Below are positions 1-13,800 of a stretch of 64,000 nt of DNA, piece after piece. The first letter of the stretch is position 1. Every line of letters begins with the position of its first letter. Source of the stretch: Anisakis pegreffii (taxonomy: Eukaryota; Nematoda; Chromadorea; Rhabditida; Anisakidae); the NCBI GenBank assembly GCA_035041965.1, contig JAPYMA010002959.1, positions 47,316 to 111,315 of the forward strand, in the 5' to 3' direction. The position numbers and the translations under genes were made by a program. The notes beneath the pieces are model-generated. The model saw only the letters and a program-made list of their open reading frames with translations. It had not been told where the DNA came from and ran no database searches.

Positions 1-1812
1 TCATCCGATTCATTCGCACTGAAGATGGTCAGAAGACAGTTGCCTTCATCGTCGCATTCGGTTGACGTTCTACCGTCACTTTTCAGAGGAATGCCATCCT
101 TATACCAAATAACGCTTGCTGTTGGGACCGCGTCAACACGACAGTTCAGAATCGTTTTTTCACCGTCGTTCACGAAGCGATCTGTTAGTGGTGGGTTGAA
201 GCGAGGAGCATACTCCACTTTTTCTTCCTTCTTTTCCATTTCTTCAACTAAAATATTTTTCAGCTGTTAAAATGTTAAACGATCATCCTCAATAAAGTAG
301 ATACATTTCTATTACTATCAATTAATCATTATTTCAATAAGTTATCATTTTGAAAAGTTTTTACTCTAGAAACGAATCACATCAAATTCTTTGATTATTC
401 CAAAATTCAAATCATTATCTTTTTATTTGGAAGTGGAAAAGACTGAAATGCATTAATAATATCTGAATTCTGTGTAAGCGTCTCTCGCATGCCTTTGGAG
501 ATGTATCCATATAACATAAATATGTATGTGCTGTTGTTATTTGAAAAAAAGTTAAATGCTAAAATAATGAAACAAACAAGCACCCTGAACATTTAGACTG
601 GCATGTGTCTCTGCTGAACCGTATGAATTTGTTGCTAAACATTTATAAATGCCCGTATCATTTTGATCAAACATAATAATACGCAGACGACACGCTCCAT
701 CGGACGTATTCGTAATTGTTAATCGATCACTTCCACTCAAGCTAACTCCATCCTTCAAAAAGATATCATAATATGAGAAAACCACTGAAATGCGACAAGA
801 AATTATTACTTGAAAATAATTCAACAACTTATTCTTATGATCATTGAATGGAACAAAAAACAAAAATAAACCTTGCTCCACTTGATATCAGCCATAGGTT
901 TCGCATCTACGTGGCATTCAATCGACATCAACTGTCCTTCGGGAATACGACGATCCCAAAGTGGTACATTGAATCTCGGCGGATAACCCTCTTCATCATG
1001 AAGTTTGGATGGTTTTGGCTCAGTTAATCTTAATTCCGCTTCGCATTCATCTTTACCATGCTCGTTTCTGGCTTCACACCTTATGATTCCTGCATGCTCA
1101 CTCCTTGATTCCGGTATTAGCATTGTCCAGTGTCCATCATTCATATCTTCGATCACAATATCATCGGCTGCTGTTATTTCTCTATCATTGATAAACCTTA
1201 AAACAATTTCTTCGATTCTCATTTTCATCCGATCGTTCACGTTTGCATTCCCGACACCTTATAATCAACGACTCACCATCGCAGCGTTGGTTTCGGTAAT
1301 CCACGCACTTTGACACATAATTCGCATTTGCTTGCCACTTCTACAGAGGTTGTCTTCAAAGGAATCACAAATTTGGGTGCACACGGAATATCATGTTCTG
1401 GTATAACCGTCACATTACATTCAGACGATGACTGGCCCACAGAGTTAGTGGCCCTCACACAATATCTAGCTGCATCACTTCCGTTCACATCAATCACTCG
1501 TAATGTCACAGTTCCATCAAGTGCAGTTCGCATCACAATACGATCACTTTTGTGCATTTCCACTCCATCTCTCTCCCTTAAACTCGATTCGGAATGAACA
1601 ATTAATTGCATCAACCGAATAAACTGTTTTCGAAAAATAATGGCAAATGAATAGCAATGATAATAAGTTCATCAATATGTACCATTTAATTTCCGGTATC
1701 GGTTCGTTGGTTACCTTACATTTCAGTGTTAAGGTTTCACCCTCCGGTAGGCTGACATCTTCAAGAGGTGTTATGAACAACGGAGCTGATACGGTTGGTT
1801 CCACTTTTTTGA
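1..1812 (-). CDS. unc-89: unc-89 exons 70-74: Ig domains 43-46 (Ig46 cut by the window edge)
   Basis: Exons 1683-1812, 1277-1576, 872-1196, 584-752 and 1-247. Starts are SAPLFITPLEDVSLPEGET, CAPKFVIPLKTTSVEVASK, YPPRFNVPLWDRRIPEGQL and YAPRFNPPLTDRFVNDGEK. Cysteines reappear here (LTLKCKVTNEPIPEIKW, LMSIECHVDAKPMADIKW, ILNCRVDAVPTASVIW). The acceptors of exons 70 and 74 are set by frame. An earlier AG at 1870 for exon 70, and the AG that would extend exon 74 to 263, both break the frame. Ig46 continues beyond base 1 after SANESD. Confidence 0.9.
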
Positions 1813-4800
1813 CTGAAACGATAATTGTTTTTAAAACTGAAACGAATTCTTCTCGAGGTACGACCTGGTACTCATTTCAATTAATCACTCACCTTTAACA
1901 TGAGCTATGGCACTGCTCTGCACTTCACTCTTCTCGTTACTCAAAACAACACGATACGCTGCTCCATCCTTTGCTTGGCAAGTTGGTATTTTCAACGTGT
2001 ATTCACCAGTATCACTATTCTCTATCTATAACGATTCAAATAACTTGTCAACTTCATAACAGTAATAAATGAATAAGTTGAAACTTTTGGTTGTTAATGA
2101 GAATATATCATTTCATTGCATGATAACAATGTGACATTCCAAACAATAATAAATGAACGATATAACACATTAATTACCAATTCTATTCGAGTATCTGCTG
2201 ACAACTGTTGACCGTTCTTATACCATTTAACTTGTCTCGGTTGTCCTTCAACCTTTACCCTCAATTCAATCATTTCACCTTCATTCAGATTCACATCTGT
2301 TAATCCTTTGATTATACGAAGGATATTTGGTTTCTTGACGGTTAGAGTGGCAGATGAATCACATTCTCCTGCCGAATTACTTAGTACTACCTGAAAGCAG
2401 ATTGGTTCAAATATTGCATGTTCTATTCAAATGGCATGTTCTATTGAAAACATCATAAAAAATGCAATATCTTTTAATACTCACCTTATAAGTGGCAGTG
2501 TCATCCAGCACTAGACTGGCGAAGAAAAGTTCATATTTCTTCAGGTTGATCATTTTCATTGTTACCTTCGGCGTTGCTTTAATTTCGCGACCGTTTTTAT
2601 ACCTTAGAAATAGGGTCGCTATAGATGAAACAATAAATTCGTCCAGAAGTTGAACCAATAAACAATTAGCCACACAACAGGTAATATTGAAAAAAAAAAC
2701 AACTCGAAAAGACAAAATTTAAATTAAGTAATGCAATTATAACCACTTGTCAACAACCCACCATTTCACAGTTCTCACTGGTACGCTTGTTTCGACCGTC
2801 AAACGATGCTCTTCATCCTCATCCATAACATCATCCTTAAGTCCATCGACTATTTCTGGTTTTTCATCCACTTCAATGTTACCCGTTGTATGAAGCTTAC
2901 CAACTTCATTCATCACCTCAGCTGTATATGAACCAGCATCTGTTGTGTCCGCATTTGGGATCGTTAATCGATAGCTGCAATTGCTCATTTGCCTCATTTG
3001 AATTCAATATTTTGCAAATTTGATTTGACTGATACACTAACAAACAGATAAAAACTCACGTTTCCCCATCAATCTTCTCGATTTTAGCGCTTGTATTTTT
3101 TGAAATTATTTGGCCATTCTTCAACCATCTGACCTCGGTAGGCTCACCATCCACTTTGACTTCGAGAATAAGTTCGGTGCCTTTGGCGATGACCTATTGG
3201 ACAATTCGATAGTAATATTTTGTAATTGGCTTATTTCGTTTGTTTTTGCAACTGATTACGGCACACCTCTTTAAACCGTCATTCAGTCATCTTTATGCTT
3301 TTTTCCTACTGATAATTGAACGCAGACCAAAACTCTATCCAAAAATAATTTTACTCTAAAAGAACCTTGCTGTATTATTGGACGGCACATACAGGTAATT
3401 TTTTGACAGCAGTTGATGGTAATCAATCGAAAAATATTGAAAATTTTTTTACCTGATCATGTAAACCCTTAGTAATGATCGGTTGACCCTTCGCTTTTCG
3501 AACCGTCAATTTAGCTGTAGAATCAGCATCACCAACTGAATTCGACAAAACGATCTGAAATTGTTGAAAGGATGCACAAATCATGAAATGTTGCTTAAGT
3601 TTGAAAAACTCACTCGATTGAACTGATCGAGAAAAACACAAAAGAAAACTAACTTTATATGCTCCCGCGTCATTCATCGCAGTTTTGGGAATTCTAATTC
3701 TGAACTTGGTTGTATTGTTTATCATTGCTAATTTGCCATCTACTGCTTTTATTTCTGTTCCATTTTTGTACCACTTTACTGTATGCGGATGGCAGTTTGT
3801 CTTCACTGTCAATTCTGCTTCTTCTCCTTCCACAACATCGACGTCTTTCAGCGGTTCAATAAAAATAATTTCTGGCTCAACTGTCACCTAAAATTGTAAT
3901 CAAAAAACAACTCGTTCCCAGTCGAACATCTCATGAAATAAATAAAACAATCACAAAAATTCATGTTATATGCTAAACAGTGATCAATTAGTTATTCGTA
4001 TGTGTTTCAGACGAAAAAGTGAGCGATATGATCAACTAACCTCTCCTGAACTCTTTGCTTTACCAGCTTCATTTTCGATCACAACTGAATACGTTCCCGA
4101 ATCAGCATCAACTTCGCTCTTCTCCACCGATAACACATAGTTATTGTCGTCGATCTTCTTCATCTTTATTCTTCCCATCTTATCTGCTGATATTATTTGA
4201 CCATTTTTGTACCATTTCACTGTCTTTGGACAACCAGTTGTCTGTAAAAAGCACTGTTATTATCGCCATTATCACTGAACACTGACAAGCACTTTTTGTC
4301 ACACATATTCTAAAACTTGAGGAGACTGAACAAGAAGTGCACTGAGTCATAGGAAGTGAACTTGGAGCGTTATTTCTGACGAGTTGCAATAACAAATCGA
4401 TGCAATAATTTTATCACTTTCATTGTGCATAATCAAATTTTTTCCTACGAAAATAAGACAGACGTACGCGATAAACCAAGGCACTTCACACTTCAACGGC
4501 AGGTGGTTTAACTTTATTTTGACCTTCATAAAATTTTTGAATTTAGCATTACCAGCAATGGTCATCAACCTGCATTATTACTACCATTCTCTATGAAATA
4601 GAACAATCATTAAGAAACAATATCACCGAGGAATGCACTCTGCAAGGGAATACCAGAGCAACTGACTTACCTCAATTTGAATCACGAAAGGTTTTCCAAC
4701 AGGAACATAACTATCTTCGATTCCCTTTTTGAATGAAGGTTTTTCAATTAGTTGTTTCACTGTTAGCTTGCAGTTAGAATCTGCACTGCTATCCTCATTT

Positions 4801-7800
4801 GAGACCACCACCTGAAATATCACATAATACCACAATGAGGAGTGATAAACCAAATAATTTACGAATAATACAAATTTCATTGTTTGCTTAACAGGGCGCA
4901 ATAAATTTAGCAACAATCAAATCTTCTGAACGAATAATACTATAGCACATAGAACGTATAGCAACACTAACTGAACAGAAATTACTTCATTCAAATTAAG
5001 ACCCACATCAAAATAAAGACTATTATACCAGGCGATCGCGTTAAAATTCACCGATTGAAGTGAGGTGACGAGTGAAAAAGAAACGTTTAATAAGTGCTGC
5101 GTTACAGAATGAGATATAATATAGCTGCTGCAAACGACAAACCTTATAGTCGGCCGTTTCATCCAAAGAAGCGTCAGCAATTTCAAGTTGATAATTTGTA
5201 TCGTTCACCTCAACTGGTTTCTCTTTATCTGCATCGGTTATCTCTTTACCATTTTTGTACCTATAAATGTAGATAACATAAGAGTGGTTGTTTATGAAGT
5301 GCGGGCTTATAAAATATTTAAAAAGCGCTCTATGTGTACATCAAGCCCCTAACTATGACTTTCACATGGTGGGGAGGAGAGGGATTGTGACCAGATTACT
5401 GCTACTAGGCATTTGGCGTACAATTTGTCAAACACCGTTCTGAGACAATAATTAGTCTCATTGCACTGCAGGATGAGATTACAGAGAAGCTATAGAGACA
5501 ACAAAATAAGTTTGCATTCTGTCTGATCATTGTTAACAAAAATTATCGCTCGCATCCAACTCTTGCCCGTACTCAATTTGAATATTATTGAGAACAGCAA
5601 CCCAATTCGCTTCAACTCACTATTATCTCACAGAAACAAATTATAAACGTCATGTCATCTGTTACACAACTCTCTCGACAACTAACCACTTCACTGTTGT
5701 TGGCTTTGAGTTTACTTCAATGCCCATGTGAACCTTCTCACCAACATTAACCGACTGATCGTCGAGTTTCTTCGTGATTACAAGAGGTGGTAATTTCACG
5801 GTAAGAGCGCATGATGAATCTGCATTATTACCATCATCGTCTTCAACAAATACCTAAACAAATTTTTTTGATTACCCAAAATTTATTTTATCAATCATAT
5901 TAAATTGCATTCCAAAACATTCATTATGTTCATATTTAAATTTAAACAAGTGAAAATATTACGAGAATATCTGTGGCATAAACAAAATTATGCAATGCAA
6001 ATATAATATTTCTCATAAATCGAATATGAATGTTAACATCTTAAAAGGTAAGAGTCTTGAAGTGTGTACCGAATATTCAGCTGTGTCATCGGCTGTCACC
6101 TCGGGTATTTCCAAAGCATATTTAGTATCAGAAATCTTTTTCGGTTTGGCTCTATCACTTGGTGAAATCTCTTTGCCATTCTTGTACCTGCGAAACTCGT
6201 CCTCATTATCAAACAAAGTAGGAATGAATGAAATACTTTATCTTTCACTCCTCAAATAAACTACCATTTAATGCTGCGCGGTTCATGTGTCACTTCAATG
6301 CTCATTTTCGCCGTCTCGTGATGTGGCACGATTTGATCTTGCAATGCTTTCGTAATGATTAACTTCGGCAGTTTAACACGTAATGCACAACTTGAATCAA
6401 CTGCATTTGCATTATCACTCGAGACCACTACCTAAAAACAATGTGATACACTGTGTATGAACCAACCATCAAAACCAATCCTACCGTATAATCAGCCGAA
6501 TCATTCTTATCTGCGTCTGGTATTTCAAGCTGGAACTTCTTGTCATCAATGGCTATTGCCCGAGCCTTGTCACTCGGCGTTATTTCTTTGCCGTTCTTGT
6601 ACCTGAAACGTTAATAAAAACTGTTGAATCGCAATAAAAATGGTAAATGTTCATTTGAACTCTAGAGATGCAAATGGCGGGCACACTATGCGCAACAATA
6701 ATTCACATACCATTTGACTTGTTTAGGAGGATGACTGACTTCAATTTCGAGCACAACCTTTTGTCCATGTGCAACAGTTTGATCTTGGAGAGCTTTGGTT
6801 ATGGATAGCTCAACTGGTAACGGTGGATGAACGACAAGAGAGCATGATGAAAGGGCACTTTCATTGTCTTTCCATACGATTACCTCAAACAGACTCGTTT
6901 TGTCAAAGCTAAATTATTATTGCTGTTTTTGAAGAATTTACCCTGCACACATACAACCAGTGTTCCCTCTTATAACGTCGAAAGTCTCAGTGAACAAACT
7001 ACGGTTTTATTCAAAACAATTATCTTCAAACGTTACATGAAGTAAGTTTTCAATCTGAAAAACCAACCTTAAAGTCGGCCGTATCGCCAGCGTTTGCTGA
7101 TGGTATCGTCAATCGACACGTTGTTTCATTGACTATTTCTGGCTTGTACTCATCTGATGGCTTTATTTCGTCACCATCTTTATACCTGAACAATTATTGA
7201 CTTCATAGAAGCAGTTTCAGATGAAGGCAACAAAAATGTGAATGAATGAAAACGTTCAAGAATGGGATTTTCTGACGAAACGTCGACAGTTTAGCGAAAA
7301 TAAAACCAGATGGAACCAATGATTGGAAAACTTGGAAAATTTGATTAACCATATGGCCTTTTCCGGTTTCGAGCTGGTCTCAATTTCTAGCTGAACCTGT
7401 TCGCCTTCAGCAACTGAAGCATCCTTGAGACCGTTAACTATTTCGATTGTTGTCGGGGCCACTTAAAATTGACATATTATATAACAGTGCCGACAAATTA
7501 CTGCATAATATTCACTGAAACGCACCGTCAATTCAACCTGATGAATAAGAAATGTAGATTGTAAGGATGCAGTTCTAATCCCAACTTTATGCAAAACACC
7601 TAGTAAGAAGGCATACGGCCAACTAACCAATAACGGTTTCACATACCTAATCCATTGATTCAATGATCCCGAATTACAAAAAAGAAACATACCCTGCTCA
7701 ATGGTTAGTTTTGCACTGCTTTCAGCTGACCCTATTTCGTTCGATACTTTTACTGTGTACGTGCCAACATCTTCTTCATTCATTTCCGGAATAATCACTC

Positions 7801-10800
7801 GATATTTACCGTTGCCCAAATCTTCCGTTTTCGTTTTCATTTTTTCGATTGGATTTCCATCCTTATACCATTTGATTTGTTTGGGTTTACCATCCACTTC
7901 AATCTAAATATTCAAAACACATTCACCAACGTAAGTGTCAACGAACACAATACATAACTTCTAAAGAGAGAACAACATCCGAGTACATCCACTTCCCACT
8001 TACCTCAAATGAAACATAGCAACCCTTTGGAGCAACCTTATCGTCAAGTCCTTTTCTGAATGACATTTCGGTGATCTTTTCATTTACAGTGACCCTACTC
8101 GACGATTCAACAGATTCGGCTTCCGTTGATAGCACGACACGATAAGCACCACTGTCTGATAGCCGTGCCTCTCCGATTTTCAGTTCATATTCCTGATCAG
8201 AAACTTTTGAGAGAGTGGTTTTGCTGAAATTTATTATGATTAATTTTTATCGTTAGTAAGATCTACAAATAATTATCGAAGTCGTTGAAGTCACTCAAAC
8301 ATGAGTTCGAAAAAAATAAATTTTTATTTTTATTGAAGGTGGAACCTTCTTTCTGGGGTAGAATGAAAAGTCTAGAATTTCTGAACAAACAAACAAACTT
8401 GTTTGATATGATTTCTTCTTTTTCTTTGAACCATTTCACAGTATCGGGTTTGCCTTCTACTTCGACGTACAGATGTATGTCGGAACCTTCAGAGATGTTC
8501 ACATCCTCCAATTCTTTCAACACTTTCAAAGTCTCAGGAGCTGCAATATACCTAGCTTGAAGTTCTATTAACTGATTCAAACGCACATTCTTTGCTGAAT
8601 ATATACATTTAAGACTGCTTCGAACTGGACGAGTTTCGAATCCATATTAAGAACAAAGACATCAACGCAGCAACGATAATAATTGTGTCGATAACAGTAC
8701 CATTCACAGTCATTGGAGCCTTTGAACTCATTGAGCCAGCCGTATTTGTCGCTTCACAACGATAATTACCCTGATCATCAAGCTGCGTTGAATCGATTGT
8801 CAGTCGATTCGTACCGTCAGAAAGAGTTTCGATTCTTATATGTTCATCCGGTTTTACTTCCCCTCCATCTTTGAACCATTTTACTTCAGGTCGAGGCACA
8901 CCAGAAACACTGTAAAGCAAACTTGTTTGTAGCGCTCATTTTCTCTCTGATTACTCTGAGACTATCCGTCAAAATCATATCCCAAAAAATATTCATACGC
9001 TGAGGACTATAAATTCACAACAAGATTTTGTTTCTTTGAGCTTATCCTTAAATAAACAGAATTATTTGAAAAAGTTGATGATTTACTGATGATGCTGAGC
9101 AGATATTGTTGGCTATATGCGAAGAAAGAACGGAGAATGTACGCAATTTCCAGTAATAACAGAGAAGCTGAATAAATAAAGAAAAATGCTCGTAATGAGA
9201 AATAACGCTTAAAACAATAAAACTGGCAATATTGACGAGCAGTAACAATAAGTTACCTACCGGCATTCGAAAACAGCCACTTGTCCTTCATTAGCCTCTA
9301 CTGGCTTCAGTTCGATAATAAACTCAGGTGAAATTTCACTTTCAAGCGGCTCCTCGAATGCATAGAGAACGGTCAATAATGCTTCGGTCCGAGCAGTTCC
9401 CGATGGATTCCGTGCTTCACATCGATATTCACCCGCATCTGCCTGCAGTCAATTAAATTAATGATGCCCATCAGTTTGATCTTCAACAAAACATTTTATT
9501 AAAATCGCTAAGAAATGCATTCTCTTCTCATGCAAATATGATACACCGAGGCATCGTTGTATTATACAATCAAAACATATACGAACCTTTAAAGCAGACT
9601 TAATGATGAGACGAGCTGTACCATCAGATAATGTCTCTTGCTCGAAATGCGCATCGTCGGCACTGATTTCTTTTTTGTCCTTGAAAACAATTTGAATAAT
9701 TACACTTGAATCAAACGCTAAAGAGTAATCTTTCAATAGAGTCGCATACCTTATACCATTTAATTTCAGGCATTGGCTCGCCCACAATCACACATTCCAA
9801 TGCAACGTAATCACTTTCCTTGGCATTCGTCTCTTCGAGTGTTTGTAAGAAAGTTGGTGCTGCCAGTTCCATTGGTTCTTCTTCAAGCGTTGCCGGTACT
9901 TAGAACACATGTTTATTAAATTGCATCCAGCAGTGAAAGCGCTTAGAAGAGAGAATGAACTTACGTTGCACTGTGCAAGTGACATCACTCCAAACATCAC
10001 CGAATTCGTTCGATGCCGAACAACGATACTCGCCTGTATCTTCTTGCGTTGAATTCTTAATAATAAGTCTTTGTGTTCCATCATCCAGTTGCTCGATTTG
10101 AATCTTATCACTTTCCTTTACTATCTCATCACCTTTGTACCATTTCACTTCTGGTTTTGGTTCACCACTCACTTTACCTTCCAACACAGCTGTCTCTCCT
10201 TCCATTACCTGATAAGTTTTATTCATGATTTAATAAGTACCAGCTCTACAATTTATTGAATCAGAATTAGCATATGTTAACAAGTAGAAATCATGAAGCG
10301 TCAAGTTAATGTCACAACTAATCATAAAGTACTATTTTCGTAGCAACATTTTCAAAATTATCAGCTGTTAGGAGTGAAATACAAGCACGTTACCGTAACA
10401 GGATGAACTGGTTCCATAAAATCTGGGGCTTCTCCTTCATGTGGTAATGTTCTTTCAACACCATAATTGATAGGAGCTTCAGTCCAGGCTGTTCCAAATT
10501 CATTGACGGCGTCACATCGGTACTCTCCAATTTCATTCAAAGAAGTCTCTTTAATATGTAAAATGGCAGTTCCATCATCTTGATAATCCATTGTAACATT
10601 ATTACTGCTCTGAATCTAAAATACGCACGAAATAAATGTTATCCTTTGAAAACATCGATTTTTATTAGATCGAAGTGAACTGTGGCTGATACCTGAAGAA
10701 TGATCACATCTCACAATGCGGTTTCTCAACAACAGTGTTCGAAATTTGGAATAATCCCTTCCGCGCAAAGATCCTTCATGGGAACATGAATCACCGCGAC

Positions 10801-13800
10801 AGGTCGCACAGGCTCCCGTTCTCAGAGAAGCCCCTCACCCACGTGGAACCCCGTTAAATCAAAAAGAACAATTTTCCGCGTCATTATTTAAGATCGGTTC
10901 ATCTGTCACAACAAATGTTGTATGCAAGTATAATATGCAGTAATATCTAGGCTCCGAAACCAAAAAAACTCTTTTGGCGTAATCAAAAAAAGTATCACAG
11001 CAACATTCAGCAGCCTAAGCTAAGATCTGCATGATGAATTATTTTTCAGAGCTGATGCGAAACGAAATAAATTTCGGAACTGGAGCCGGAGCCGTGGTCG
11101 AAAATTTGTTCCGATGTATTTTCGTCCTTTCCGACGGAAAACCTGAATGCTTCATCGTCGCAGTCCGCGGATTAAAGCAGTTCGCACAGTTATGTTCGAA
11201 AAGATTCCCCAAAAACACCAACAAATAATATTCCCCAAAATACAAACAGAAAGTAGAGGTCCACACGGGCGATTCTATTTGGGGAATCCCTCTTCCCCTC
11301 CCCCCTCCCAAACGCGTGCACCCACGGGAATTGAAAATTCCTCTGCGCCCGCGATAGACTCTTTTCGAACTTTACTCAGCAACAACTATTTAATACCACT
11401 GAACAGTAAAAAGTGTGATAGAATTGAGGGAATTTCTGTAATTAAACCCATACTTCAGTGCCATCTTTGCTCCATGAAACGCTCGGTCGTGGATAACCTT
11501 TGACTTTGCAACGAAGAATCGCCTCACCATTCTCAGTTGTTGTACATGATTTGAGCAGCTGGACAAATTCAGGTGGTTGCTCGGATTTAGCTTCTTCAAG
11601 TGTAGGAGCAACAGTGGCTGAAATAGTGAATGAACTACACAGTGCACTGAAATAGTAGAACAAGTAGCAGCATACGCCTTGCAAAGCTTTAAAGCAATTT
11701 GTAAATAGCTGGCTTATGCATCATGCAGCAACAGCACATCGAGGGATTCAAACAAGTCACCTGCAATCGCCAGTTTGCCTTCAGTATAGGTTGATTGTGA
11801 TGCATCAGATGCCGTACACCGATATGTTCCAACTTGTTGCGGACTTAACTCATTTATTGTTAGCGTCTGAATACCTTCCACTGAGCTTTCAATTACGGCT
11901 TCTGACGGAACTGATTTACCATCTTTTGACCATTTCACTTTTACATCATCTCTTGCAACATTAAGTGCACATTCTAATTTGGCTACGTTTCCTTCTTCAA
12001 CCACAACATCTTCTATCGGTTTTATGAAATTAATCACTCCCGATTCATCTTCTATATTTTCTTCTTGTGCCGTGGCGTAATTGAGCTTTAGTTCAGCTTC
12101 AGTTGATGCTTTTCCCAATCTGTTGACTGCCTCGCAGCTGTAGGTACCAATATGTTCGATGGTGGCATTCATCACCTTAAGCTTGAACAGTCCCTTCTCC
12201 AATTCTTCTTCAATCATAATATTCTCACTCTCACCAATCTGTTTACCATCTCTGAACCATTTGATTTCAGGTTTCGATTCAACGTTTACACGGCATTCAA
12301 AATCAGCCGTTTCGCCTACATTTACCGAATGACTTTGAAGTGGCTCAATGAATATCGGTTTAGTCTCCTCTTCTGGCACCTTCTCGAAGCCATATTTAGG
12401 AAATTTCACTTCAGCACTTGTTTCAGCTTGTCCAGCCTCATTTGATGCAACACAAGAATATGTGCCAATATTTTGCTGGTTCACTTCGGCAATAATAAGT
12501 GTGTGTTGTCCATGTTCATCATCTTTCTTTATGAACTGGTTATTATCAATGTGAATCTCGTTACCATCTTTAAACCATTTCACATCAGGTTCAGGCTTGC
12601 CCATTACACTACAACTCAGCTGCACTTGCTCGCCCTTTTCTACTTGGAATTCATGCAATTGCTCTTCAAATACAGGCGCAACAATTAGTTGTTGTACAGC
12701 AAAATGAGCTTTTGTTTCACTCACACCGGCTTTATTAGCAGCTTTACAGGAATACGTGCCGCTATCTTGCAGTGTTACGTCCTTAATAAGGAGTGTATGA
12801 GAGTGCTCATCATCTTTGCTAATCACATGAACGTTGTCGATGTTCACTGGTTCACCGTCACGGAACCATTCAACTATTGGTTCTGGTTTACCTTCCACAA
12901 CTACTGACAACTTGGCACTTTCTGCTTCATTTACAGTTAATTCTTTAAGGTCATCAATAAATACTGGTGATTGCAGCTCGGACTCCACTGCAAGAACTGC
13001 TTTTGTTTCATCACTTCCTCTTGCATTCGTTGCCTTGCACGAATAAATACCAGCATCTTCAAGACGAGCATCTTTGATGATAAGAGTGTGTTCACCTCTT
13101 TTCTCCCCTTGCTTGGCTATCAAATGTTCATTATCGATATTTACCGCTACCCCATTTTTGAGCCACTCAACTTCTGGCTGAGGTTCACCTTCTACAATGA
13201 CCGACAATTTTGCCATCTCCGATTCCATCACATTAACTTCGCCAAGCCTTTCACTGAATATTGGTGCTCCTTCTTCCTGTTCTACGACGAAATTTGCTTT
13301 AGTTTCATCGGAACCACCTCTATTAGATGCCTTACAAGTATAAACACCAACGTCCTCAAGCAGAGCATGGTCGATAATGAGAGTGTACACGCCATTTTCA
13401 TTCTTCTTTGAAATCACGTGTTCATTATCAATATTGACTGGATATTCATCTTTGAACCATTCGACGTGTGGCATTGGCTTACCACTACTCACCACCTTCA
13501 TCTCAACCCTTTCACCAATCTTCACCTTCTGATCTGCGAGGCATTCTATGAAATGTGGCGCTTCAACACTTTCCAAGACAGTAACATTTGCTGCACACAT
13601 TTCTTTGCCGGCTGCATTAGTGACCTCAATAGCATATTCACCAGTATCCTCTAAACGAGCGTTTTTAACGGTTAAAATATGAGCACCATCTGGCTGATTG
13701 ATAATAGTGGCTTGCAAGTCAACTTCTTCAATCGGTTTTCCATCTTTGAACCATTTTACTTCTGGTTCAGGTCGTCCACTCACTTTCACTTCGATACGCA

